In this document: positions 26,460 to 38,300 of the stretch, one piece after another
Numbering within the stretch: the stretch's first letter is position 1
Layout of the letters: every line of letters starts with the position of its first letter
Origin: Sarcocystis neurona
Taxonomy: Eukaryota; Apicomplexa; Conoidasida; Eucoccidiorida; Sarcocystidae
Length of the DNA stretch: 64,000 nt
Direction: 5' to 3'
Assembly: GCA_000727475.1 (NCBI GenBank)
Contig: KL647306.1
Location: forward strand, 833,748-897,747
Program-made: the position numbers and the translations under genes
Notes under the pieces: generated by a model
Databases searched by the model: none
What the model saw: the letters and a program-made list of their open reading frames with translations, nothing else
Told to the model about the DNA's origin: nothing

Positions 26460-27401
26460 GTGTTTCATTCCTTTGAACGTCTACAGCAGCCGTCCGTTGA
26501 AAAGCGTCAACAACAGCAGGAGCAGCACCGGGAGCCAGGCGTGAAGCGGACGGCGCGCGCCGCAGCAGCAGTGCCCGCAGGCGCAGCAGCAGTTGGGGCA
26601 GCCGCGGCGGTCCCCGCTGACGATTGCTGCAGCAGTGGAAGCAACCGCAGGAGCAGAAGTAGCAAGAGGAGGAGGAGCAGCAGCAGCAGCAAGAGCTCCA
26701 GCACCGACAGCAGCAGCGCTGGGACGATTTCGTCAGCAGCAAGGGTCGACTTTTTGCAGCGGGATGGTTGTGCTGCAGTGAAGAAGCGCCCCACCTCCCG
26801 AGGTTGGCGCTGCAGCAGCAGCACGGGTGGCGTCGAACCAGGCGCCGCAGCCGCAGAGCTGCTCCGGCGCAGCGGTGCACACACTTGCCACGGCAGCAGC
26901 AGCAGCAGCTTGGTGAATAGTGACACAGCAGCACCCATGCAGCAGCAGCGGCAGCCGGAAGAAGGGACGGAGGAAGAAGTGACGCGGCAGCACACGTACG
27001 CCGCAAGTCAAAGCAGCGAAGGGAAAAGGCAGCAGCAGACAGAGGAACGAAGCGACGACCCGGCCCGCAGTAGGGAGCTGCGCAGCAGAGGCGACGCCCT
27101 GCGGGCTCCCGCATGCAGAGCAGCGTACACAAACCGCAGCTGCTGCGCCACGAGCGCGTTGACTTCTTTTTGCGCCTCTTCCTCTTCTTCGTTACTCCTC
27201 ATCTTCCTCGTGTTGCCGTCCTTCCCCTTTTGCTCTCGTGTCCTTCGTGTTGCTGAGGAAGCTGCCGTGCTGCTGCCGGGACGGGGCTACTTTGCTGCTG
27301 CTGTTGCTGCTGTGCACGGCGACCAGCCTGCACCGGCAGCAGCGCCTGGAGGAACAGACGCACTTGTATCTAACAACTCGTCTACGTTGTTATCGCAGTA
27401 G
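26460..27401 (+). CDS. Open CAG-rich frame before the assembly gap, status uncertain
   Basis: A 313-codon plus-strand frame with a Gln/Ala start, a short RS-like patch (RRSRSSKRRRSSSSS) and a hydrophobic stretch near 27160-27240. Minus-strand frames over the same DNA are also long (26425-27132, 26507-26995). The sequence is dominated by CAG/CTG triplets, which keep all frames open, so the frame itself is weak evidence. It might be an exon of an unrecognised gene or upstream sequence of CLP1. Confidence 0.25.
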   Translation: MFHSFERLQQPSVEKRQQQQEQHREPGVKRTARAAAAVPAGAAAVGAAAAVPADDCCSSGSNRRSRSSKRRRSSSSSKSSSTDSSSAGTISSAARVDFLQRDGCAAVKKRPTSRGWRCSSSTGGVEPGAAAAELLRRSGAHTCHGSSSSSLVNSDTAAPMQQQRQPEEGTEEEVTRQHTYAASQSSEGKRQQQTEERSDDPARSRELRSRGDALRAPACRAAYTNRSCCATSALTSFCASSSSSLLLIFLVLPSFPFCSRVLRVAEEAAVLLPGRGYFAAAVAAVHGDQPAPAAAPGGTDALVSNNSSTLLSQ

Positions 27402-27594
27402 CTACTGCCGTCAGCTCGGGAGGGAGGCTCGGCTGCCGCATGCGGGCGACGCACTGCTGGGGAAAGAAGGGGCATGCAGAGAACCGTTGAGAGCCGAGGA
27501 GAAGTACCGCAGCCGCGTGCGCTCAGGGGGGCGAACAGCAGCCGCTCTGTCGCCAACGGCACCCACGCGTGTAGCAGCAGGGCAGCGTCAAGCC

Positions 27595-28636
27595 CAGCAG
27601 CAGCAGCAGCCGAAGCAGCAGCAGCGGCAGCAGCAGCAGCGGCAGCAACAGCAGCAGCAACAGCAGCGGCAGCAACAGCAGCGGCAGCAACNNNNNNNNN
27701 NNNNNNNNNNNNNNNNNNNNNNNNNNNNNNNNNNNNNNNNNNNNNNNNNNNNNNNNNNNNNNNNNNNNNNNNNNNNNNNNNNNNNNNNNNNNNNNNNNNN
27801 NNNNNNNNNNNNNNNNNNNNNNNNNNNNNNNNNNNNNNNNNNNNNNNNNNNNNNNNNNNNNNNNNNNNNNNNNNNNNNNNNNNNNNNNNNNNNNNNNNNN
27901 NNNNNNNNNNNNNNNNNNNNNNNNNNNNNNNNNNNNNNNNNNNNNNNNNNNNNNNNNNNNNNNNNNNNNNNNNNNNNNNNNNNNNNNNNNNNNNNNNNNN
28001 NNNNNNNNNNNNNNNNNNNNNNNNNNNNNNNNNNNNNNNNNNNNNNNNNNNNNNNNNNNNNNNNNNNNNNNNNNNNNNNNNNNNNNNNNNNNNNNNNNNN
28101 NNNNNNNNNNNNNNNNNNNNNNNNNNNNNNNNNNNNNNNNNNNNNNNNNNNNNNNNNNNNNNNNNNNNNNNNNNNNNNNNNNNNNNNNNNNNNNNNNNNN
28201 NNNNNNNNNNNNNNNNNNNNNNNNNNNNNNNNNNNNNNNNNNNNNNNNNNNNNNNNNNNNNNNNNNNNNNNNNNNNNNNNNNNNNNNNNNNNNNNNNNNN
28301 NNNNNNNNNNNNNNNNNNNNNNNNNNNNNNNNNNNNNNNNNNNNNNNNNNNNNNNNNNNNNNNNNNNNNNNNNNNNNNNNNNNNNNNNNNNNNNNNNNNN
28401 NNNNNNNNNNNNNNNNNNNNNNNNNNNNNNNNNNNNNNNNNNNNNNNNNNNNNNNNNNNNNNNNNNNNNNNNNNNNNNNNNNNNNNNNNNNNNNNNNNNN
28501 NNNNNNNNNNNNNNNNNNNNNNNNNNNNNNNNNNNNNNNNNNNNNNNNNNNNNNNNNNNAGCAGCGGCAGCAACAGCAGCGGCAGCAACAGCAGCGGCAG
28601 CAACAGCAGCGGCAGCAGCAGCGGCAGCACAGCAGC
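27595..28636. repeat. 15-bp triplet-type tandem array interrupted by an assembly gap
   Basis: Both flanks consist of the unit AGCAGCGGCAGCAAC: left flank about 27595-27691, right flank 28560-28636. Bases 27692-28559 (868 positions) are N. The identical unit on both sides says that the unread part is at least partly the same array. The frame running through the Ns on either strand is meaningless. Confidence 0.93.
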
Positions 28637-28845
28637 GTAGCGGGGAGCAGCAGTAGCAGTGGGCATGAGAGTGAGCGACAGCGGCACGTGTGTGTGTTTG
28701 TGTGTGTGTGGAGCAGCAGGAGTGCTGTGGGGAGCAGCGAGCAGGTGTCGCAGTGGCAGTGGTGGACACTGGCCCTGACGGTAGAGCAGCAGCAGGGGGT
28801 GGGGGGGAAGGGCCCCGGGGACCGCAGACAGCACCAGCCGTAGCG

Positions 28846-31800
28846 ATGTACTCAGCAGCAGCACCCCACAGAGGCGGAGGAGGCGGGGGAGGGCGGGCGG
28901 TGGTGCAGCAGCAGCAGCAGATGTACCGCAAGGCAGGAGGAGGAGGGGGAGCGGCAGCAGCGACTGGCGGCTTCGTAGGAAAAGGAGTTGCAGCAGGAGG
29001 AGGAATGGGAATGACAGCGGCAGCAGCGGGGCCAAGAGGAGTGAGCGGCAACAGCACGTTGCTGGGGCTCGGCGGTGCTGCAGCAGCAGCAGCAGCGCGG
29101 GGGTGGCTGCGAGGGAGTGCTGCGGTTCGAACGTTCACGCTTGCAGCGGGGACTGAGCTGCGGCTTGTGTTAGACGACCAGCCGTGCAGAGATTTTGCTG
29201 CCTTTGACAGGCGCCCCTCCGACCCGCAGCAACAGCAGCAAGTTGCCACTCCACAGACAATTCTCAAGGTGCGCACAGAACGAGACTGCAGCCCAGCAGC
29301 AGTAGCAGAAGGCAGGCAGCAGCAGCGGCAGCAACAAGAACCCCAGCAGCAACGACAAGCAGCGACAAGAGCAGCAGCAGCAGCAGTGACAAGAGCAGCA
29401 GCGGCAGCAGCAGCAGAAAGAGCAGCAGCAGCAGCAATAGCAGTGGCAGCAGCAGCAGAAACAGCAGCAGCAGAAACAGCAGCAGCCGCAGCAATAGCAG
29501 CAGTAGCAGCAGCAATAGCAGCAGCAGCGGCAATAGCAGCAGCAGCAGCAAAAGGCAGGTAGCAGCAGCAGGAGGAGGAGGGAGGGGACGGAAGGTGGAG
29601 GAAGCGTAGTCGTAGCCCCACGGGGTCGGCGGCACACAGGAGAGATACATGCAACACACGCACACACGCAGAGGCAGACAGAGATGTATATGGACACGCT
29701 TGCAGGCACGCATGCGCAGGGCCATACATACGCGCGTCGATACTGCGTCCTCTGCGCGTGCGTACGCAGACACACACGCGCTACTACGAAAGTGAGCCTA
29801 TTCGAGGGAAGAATTTCTTCTCTTGCTTTATTTATCCACCGGCCACACAGGCTGCCTAGACCTGCAGCCCCATTTCCATATATACGCGTTCACACACTCG
29901 GCCCTACCAATATTTAGATATAGACGCTACACCGCATACATACAGACAAACTACATATATACATGCGCGTCAAATTCTGCCGTCTGAATACATATATACG
30001 TATACAACAAGCGTAGACGTGTATGTAGAAGTTGTTATTCAAAGATATATACATACATATATATATATATATATATATCTACGTATGAATATGTATCTGC
30101 ACATATATATATATATGTATCTACATATATATATATATGTATATATATATATATTTATACATCTACATGTATGTATATACATATATATATATATTTCTAT
30201 ATCTGCATATATATACATATATACAAATATATCTACATGGGGGCGCAGCATGTTTACGTATGTGTTGCTGAGTCAATGTATAGGGAGAGCCGCAAGACAG
30301 AAAAGGATCGTTGCCCACGTTCTTGAGAGTGGCCACTTACCTGAACATACCTACATATACATATATATATGTATGCATGTAGGTTGTAGGCTCCTCTATG
30401 CCTGTTGACGTATGTATGTATGTATGTATATATATATATATATGCGTGCGCACTCGCGTTTGTTGCCTGTCTCTCTCGATGGGAATATATAATATATATG
30501 AATATGTATGTCTGTAGACGAGAATATATATATATATATATATGTATGTAGATATATGCGTATGGGTATATGCGTCTGTGTGTATGTACGTATGTATGCC
30601 GGTGGCATATATGAAGATGCGTCGTGATGTGTGTGGATGTGTAGACGTGGGTTTTGCAGCTACGGAGGGCCCTGGCGGAGCTGCTTGCGGCTTCTCTTGC
30701 TGCCGTTGTTACGCCTGCTGCAGCACCTACGTAGGTGTGTCACACGTATATTATCTTCGGTGTCTGTCTCGGTAGACGTGCATGCGCGTGTGTGGCTCTC
30801 TTTGGGAGCCCCCTTTTTCTGCATGTTGCTGTGACTCCTGCGGTCGTACGTCTCTCTCCGCGGTGGCATTTGTTGGCGAGAGGCGCGTCTCCGCGAGCGG
30901 CGTGCGTGCGGCGGACTGCTGCTGCTGCTGCTGCAGCTTCTCGCGCAGCAGCCGCACGCCGGAGAAGCCGCTGCAGCGGCAGGAGGAGGAGGAGGAGCGG
31001 CGAACGGCAGCAGCAGACAGCAGCAGCAAGAAGCCGGAGGAGCAGGAGCAGACTACCACTACAGCAGCAGCAGCGGAGCGACGACCCTGGTGGGGGGCGT
31101 GGGGACGGCAGAAATCTTCGGGACTGAACTGCTGCCCGACGTGGAGTACTCTCTTCCTCCCGGCAGCAGACTGGCCGTTTTCACCTGGGGAGGCTGTGTC
31201 TTGCAGCTGCGTGGGCGTGCCCAGCAGGTAAATCGCCCCTGTTCACACATCTACACAACAAGAGACGGACTCACCCATTTTCAGGGAGAGACGGGGGGAG
31301 AGACAGGAAGAGACAGGGGGGACGGGAAGAGACAGGGGGAGACAGAAAGAGAGAGGGGGGACGGGAAGAGACAGGGGGAGAGACGGGAAGAGACAGAGGG
31401 GGAGACAGAAAGAGTTAGAGAGAGACAGAGGGGGAGACAGGAAGAGACGGGAAGAGACAGGGGGAGAGACGGGAAGCAACCAAACGAGACAGGAAGAGAC
31501 AGAGAGGCACGAAGAGGCAGGGGGAGACACGAAGGGACAGAGGGGGAGACAGAGGGAGAGACAGAGGGGGAGACACGAAGAGTTAGCGAGAGACAGGGGG
31601 AGAGACGGGGGGAGACGGGGAGAGACGGGGAGAGACAGAAAGAGACAGAGAGAGGCCCAACGAGAGAGGAAGAGAGAGAGAGGCACGAAGAGACAGACGG
31701 AGACAGGGGGAGACAGGAAGAGCCAGGGGGAGAGACGGGGAGAGACAGGAAGAGACAGGGGAAGAGACGGGAAGAGACAGATAGAGGGAGCAAATTTGAT

Positions 31801-32159
31801 TGTAAGTACGTACGGAGAGAGAGACAGAGAGGAGAAATACGATCCTATATATGTGTGTATACGTATTTATAGAGAAAGTGCCGTCTTATACATGCATAGA
31901 GGAAGAGAGAAGGGAAAGATACGGTCGTCTACGTATCTACAGAAAAAGGGCGATCACATGTGTGTATATATAGAAACAGAAAGAGAGGGACAGAGGGGCA
32001 GACAGAGGACAAAGAAACAGTCCTGCATATATATGTAAAGAAGATGCCGTCATATATATATATATATGGAGAGAGAGATAGAGATATATATAGAGAGAGA
32101 GAGAGATAGAGAGAGAAGAGACGATCTTATATATATATATATTTAAAGAAGATACCGTC

Positions 32160-32190
<31 letters not shown>

Positions 32191-35100
32191 TAGAGAAAGA
32201 GATATAGATATATATATATGTATGTAGATATATATATAGAGAGAGATATATATCTAGAGAGAGAGATATAGAGAGATATATATATATAGGGAGATATATA
32301 TATATAGGGAGATATATATAGAGAGAGATATATATAGAGAGAGATATAGAGAGAGAGAAAAAAGACGATCTTGCATATATGTGTAAAGATGATACCGCCA
32401 TACATTCATATATATATATATATAGATAGATAGAGAGAGAGCGATAGAGAGAGACAGGAGATACGATCATATATATATATATATGTATTATACATATACA
32501 TATATATGTATATACATATGTGTACATATATGTATATGGACGTGTATTTATAGATACCAGCGCACATGTGTATGTATATGACTGCTGCTCCGTAAGAGAC
32601 ATTCGCTGAAGGTTGCGTTTAGAGGAAGATACACGTTTTGTGTTGTTCTCCTCGGTAAGGCAGACACGCATGCGTTTGTGTGTTTGAAAGAAAACGCGTG
32701 CCCTGCTGCAGGAGTACACAGCAGCCCACGGGGCGATGGAGGAAGTGGTGGCCCTTGCAGGAATTCTCGACGCGCGCAGACGTCTCGCTGCGCTTCGGCG
32801 ATCTGTTGGCCCTCGCGTGAGAAAGAAGCTGCTGCCTCTGCTGCTGCTGCTGCCGCCGCGGGGCACCTTTTGCTGCGGCTGCTTCTGCTGTGCTGCAGCT
32901 GCTCTCTCCTCCTCACCTCACGCTTCAGCTGCCGCTCTTCCTGACCGTCCTGCTGCTGTGCTCCTCTCGCTCCCGCTTCTTCTTCTTCTGCCGCTGCTGC
33001 TGCTGCTGCTGTGGCTCCTGCTTCTCCTTCTGCGTCTGCCGCTCCGGCTTCTTCCCACGTCTGTGTAGAACCCCCTCCCAGATGATAAGTCCCCGTGTCT
33101 CTATGTATCTACACATACGTGTGTGGTACACACGTCTGCGAACGAACGTATTTCTCTGCATAAACATTCCTACGCACCTCCAACAGAACGTGGTCACTCA
33201 TCCATCGGTGGCTGTGTATGTGTGTGTGCATCTGCGTGCATATATATATATATACATGTGTGTACGTGGACACCCCCGCGCGTATAGAGGTTTGTTCTTC
33301 TCCTCTGCAACAGATATACGTGTTGCGCACATATATGTGCATGCACATATATGTATACATATGTGTGTACGTGGAAATCCCTGCGCCTAGACGTCTGTTC
33401 GCCTCACACGCAGTATAGATATACGTGTTTTGCGTCCACAAGTGTGTGTATACCTGCATACACGTGTACGTGGAAGCCCTGCGCCGAGTCGTTTGCTCTC
33501 CTCGTACACGTGCTGCCCACACATATATCTACACATATAATGTACACGTGTGTGGAAATACCTGCGCCTGGAGGTCTGCTCCCCTCCTCGTCGCGTGGAC
33601 ACACATCTCTGTACATACGTATTGTGCGTCTATTCGTTTTCTGCGGGCGACAGAGGCGCACACCTAGACGCGTATATATGTATGCCCCTCTATACGTTGC
33701 GTTCCCCGCTTGAGCGGCGGAGGCGTGGACACGTCTGCACATATATGGATGTGCTTGTGATTTTGTGGGCGCAGATTTTGGTGGTGGGCAGCAACTGCAG
33801 CGGGAAGAGCTCTCTCTGCGTCGTGCTGGCAAACTACGCGGTGCGGAGCGGGTGGACGCCGGTGTACGTCGAACTCGATCCTCGGTGAGACAGACAGCGA
33901 AGCGAGGCCGTTGCTGCTGGGAGGAAGACTTCTGCTTTCGGGCTGTCCTCCGTTTCGAGGCGACGGGGAACTCCTCTTCTTGCCAGCCCCCCCCCCACAC
34001 ACATATACGTGTAGAGAGATGTGTACCTGCGCGCGTCGTCTACACGCTGGTATCCACATATATAGGAGACACATGTACGTACGTGTGTAGATGTACGTAG
34101 AAGGGCAGACGAATGCATGCGCTACTACCGTAGGAGACACGTACATACCATGGGACGTACCTCCTCGCTTTCTCTGTGTCTCCGTCTCTGGGTCTCCGTC
34201 TCTGTGTGTGTTTTGGCGGCGTGTCTCGGGCCGTGTCTCTGTGTTGGGAGACGCGGACTTCTACATTTTCGTGTGTATACTGCAGACACATCTTTGGGCA
34301 CACCCGCCCATCTGTGTACACTTCTATCTGTGTGTATGTGTGTACGTCTGAGGAGAGGCCCTCTTTTTCTTCTTTTTGTTCTTGTCCTGCAGATCCAGCG
34401 TCTTTCTGCAGGTCTACACGCTGTGTGTGTATATGTGTGTAGCTGCGGCGGCGCGTCTTCACACACGAGCGTCGACGAGTGTTGTGTGCCTCGCTGTCTT
34501 GCAAGGGCTACCCACGAGGAGGCGGAGGAGGAGGAAGACTCGTTTTGTGACGAAGTAGTATCTGCTGCAGTGTCTCGGTCCTTCCTTCTCTTCGCTGCGC
34601 CGCCTTCTTTCGTGCTGTGCGTTGCTCTATACGAACTTCGTTTCCCGCTCTCCCCGACGACCCCCGGCAGCAGCCGTGACACGTCCATACATCTGTTCCC
34701 TTCCTCGCCGCGGCCACTTTTCGGTGCTCCGGTGTACAGACACTCTGTCTGCGTTGCGCGTGGCCGGTCGACGCCTGTCCCGCCAGACAGACGTACATTT
34801 CTGCAGGTGCACACCACGTCCTGCTGCCTCGGCGTCGGGGCGCTCATCTCCGTGGCAGCTGCGTCTGACCGCTCGCCGTGCGGGGGGGGGCGCTGCCGCC
34901 AGACGAAGCGACAGCCGGGGGTGGACTTCGACTGACGTGTCCTCCTCTTATAAATCTTCTGCCTGTGTGTGGAGACACACGTCCTTCCCTCAACACACAG
35001 CCGCGTATCGGCGTCTGTACGTACACCAACATGGACCCGTCTCATAGAGTAGACACAGGGTACTTTTATATGTGTGTTGTTGCATATACATATATGTGTG

Positions 35101-35359
35101 TGTATACACACGTCCTTCCCGCAGCAAACAGACATGTATCGGCTTGTGTACGTACACCAAGATGGACCTGCTTCATACAGTAAATATATATGCATATATC
35201 TATATGTGGATGAGTATTTATATATGTATACGTGTGTACGGATACATGTCCTTCTCTCAACAGACAGACACGTATCGGCGTGTGTGCGTAGACCACGGCG
35301 AACCCGTATCATAGGATATATATATACGTATGCGTATGCATATCTATATCTGCATGCCC

Positions 35360-35392
<33 letters not shown>

Positions 35393-38300
35393 TAGATAAA
35401 TAAGTAGGTGTTGTTCGGCACTGGTGTCCTGTGGCGGGCTTGTCTCGGCCGTGGAAAGGCGCTGAAGAAATGACGTGGAGAGGCACACTGCTCTACACAC
35501 GTGAAAGGGCCGTCGTCTCTATTTCTTGCGCTGTCACAGAGTTCCGTATGTATCTACTTGGACGGTTGTTCCCGTATATATATGTATATGCCACCATGAC
35601 GCTTTTCTATGGATGTATGCATGAACATATATATATCCCTGTGACGCTTACCTACGTACGTATGCCCGAATATATACATATATATACATATATATATCCC
35701 TGTGACGCTTACCTACGTACGTATGCCCGAATATATACATATATATACATATATATATCCCTGTGACGCTTACCTACGTACGTATGCCCGAATATATACA
35801 TATATATACATATATATATCCCTGTGACGCTTACCTACGTACGTATGCTCGAGAATATATATATGTACGTGTGTGCACATATATGTGTATATACGTCTGT
35901 TCTTGCAGAAGGTTTTGAGGTCAAATGTATGTGTGTTACCGTAGACGAGCGCATATGCGCGTGCTTGTTAGAGACGGCGTTTTTTTGTAGAAGTGCCGAT
36001 GAAACTGCGTCCACGCTACTGTCTTGCAGGTTGCACGTGTGCTGCGCTGCGGAATTTTTCTCTCGTCTCTTTTTCTTCTTCCCGCTGCAGTTCGCTCTCC
36101 CTTCTGTGCCCCCTGACACTACCTCGAAGCCGTCTTTTCAGACGGTTCTTCGCTTTCTCACTACGTCAGCTGCTTCGTGTGGGCTGCGGTCTCGGTGTCG
36201 CGCCCGCTGTTCACCCCCCTCCACATCCTCTTCTCTTTCAGACTTCTCACTTGTAAACCTCGTCTTACCCTTTCTTTCTATCTCTGTGTGTACGTGTGCT
36301 GTTATACCTTGGGTTTCCTGTGCTTCTTCTGCTCTTTTTGCTTCTTCTGCCCTTTTTGCTTCTTCTCGGTCTCCGTGTTCCTTTCCCTCTCCTCTCCTCT
36401 CATTTCCCGTCTCTGTGTCTCTCGTGACGTCTGTGCGTCCACTTCTTCTCCCTTTTATCCTCTACTTTCCGTCTTTTCGGCGTCCACTTTCTTTCCCTTG
36501 CCCCGTCTCCTTGCCTTTCTGGTCGCTCTCTATCGCTGTCAAGTGTTTCACCCTCGTCTCCTTCTCCTCCTTCCTCTTCGCTTCGAGTTTCTCTCTCTGT
36601 GTGGCCCTCTTTTATATCGTCTCTTTATATATCTGCCCCTCTCTTCCGCTACGTCTCGTCCTCTCAGCCGTCTTCGCTCATTCGTACGTACTCACCTCTT
36701 CTTCCCCTGCCTTTCCCGGATTTGTCTTCTCTTCCGTGACTTTTTCGTACCGGTGCTTCTGCGTCAGCTCCCCTCGCCTTGTCTCTCGGTTTCTTCCGCG
36801 TCCACCGCCGTCCTTCCGACCGCGTGTGCTTTCTTTTGTCTCTCCTTCTCTTTGTTTCTCCGTCTTCCACTTCCTTCTTTGCTGGCCCGTAGTCTTGTTC
36901 TTGGCTTTCACCCTTCCGTCGCTTCTGTGTCTCTATATTTCTTTTTGAGTGTACTTCACGTCTCTTGTGGAGGTTCGCGCGTTTCTCCCTCCTTTCTTCT
37001 GCCTCTTCTTCTCCCTTACCTTCTCCCTTTTCTTCGTCTCCACCACCCCTTCCATTTTCTGCTTCTTTCCTTGTGTCTGTGTGTGTGTGTGTGAGACTGG
37101 ACTATTCTTCTTCGTCCGCGTCGTTGGGTTCTTCTCCTTGTTCCTGTCTCAATCCCCTCGTTTCTCTTCGACGGCCACGTCCTTCCTTCGCCCTCCTCCG
37201 TCTCCCGTGTCGTCTGCTCCCACTTCATGTATATCGCCACTGCTGCTGTTGCTGCTGCCGCTGTTCCTGCTGCTGCGCTGCTGGTGCGGCGCCGTTGTAA
37301 CTCTTTCTGTTGCTCTCCCTGCGGGTACTCTTGATCCTCCTGCTGCGCTGTCGTTGCCGTCGTTCTTCCTGCTGCGCCCGTCACTGCTGCTGCTGCTGCT
37401 CCTGCTCGTCTCTCCGGTGCCGCCGTGGGTACTGCTGCTGGTGCTCCATGCCCCCACCTTTGGCTGCTGCGGCTGCTGCTGCTGCTTTTGCAGCGGAAGT
37501 ACGGACAAGCCGCAAGTGCAGCTGCTGCCAGGCTGCATTGGCGCAGTAACCGTGGAGTCGCCGGACTACTGGAAGGAGCCAACTTTTCCGCTCGTTTATT
37601 TTTACGGTAGAGCAGACTCTCCCACAAATTCTTTGTCTCTGTTGCTGGGGGGACAGGGAGGAGGTGCGCGTACTACTGTTGTGAGTGACCTGGCTGCAGC
37701 GGCAGCCGCTGCCGTGTGCGCCCCGCAGCAGCAGCATCGGCAGCCCGTGCTGCTGCAGAGCAGTTTTTCCGCGGGGGGAGCCGCTGGGAGTCTTGCTGTG
37801 GCCGGCAGCAGCGCGGGAGCAGGAGCAGGAGGAAGCGACGGTGTGTACGACCTCTTCGACGCTTCCGGTGGTGCACCGTCGTCCCTTCACGCGTACACCG
37901 GTGCCAGCACTGCAGGAGGAGGAGGAGGAGCAGCAGCAGCTGTCCCTCATACCCTTGTGGGAGGACCGGGCGTGAGCGGGACTTCGGCCGCTGCGTCTGC
38001 TGCGGATGGAGGAGAACGAGCAGGTGCGGCTTCTTCTGGAGAAGGCCTTAGTCTGCCATTTGCTTTGTTTTTGTGGCTTTGTGACTGCCTGAGCTCTGCC
38101 GTGTATTTATCGTTTGTCGAGAATCTGCGGCAGAAGGAGAAAGGCTTCTCGAAGGCGGAAGGAGAACAGGAAGGCGACGTGCAACGGCTGCCGGCGGCTT
38201 CTGGACTCATTATCAACGCACCTGCTCAGAGTGGGGTCGATACTATTACGCGCCTGGTCAGTATCTTTGGCGTAGATACTGTTGTCGTCATAGATAACCC

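Noticed and set aside
27238..29777. Frames of 388-729 codons running through the Ns
   Set aside because: Ns cannot contain stops; the frames join unrelated triplet repeats on either side of the gap.
34125..35486. Minus-strand 453-codon frame
   Set aside because: It reads through the three-copy intronic repeat and AT microsatellites (Thr/Tyr/Ile/His runs); no domain, and opposite to a well-supported gene.
36949..37493. In-frame extension upstream of CLP1 exon 5
   Set aside because: It is pyrimidine-rich intron. Family similarity starts exactly after the acceptor TTTTGCAG at 37493, which restores phase with exon 4.
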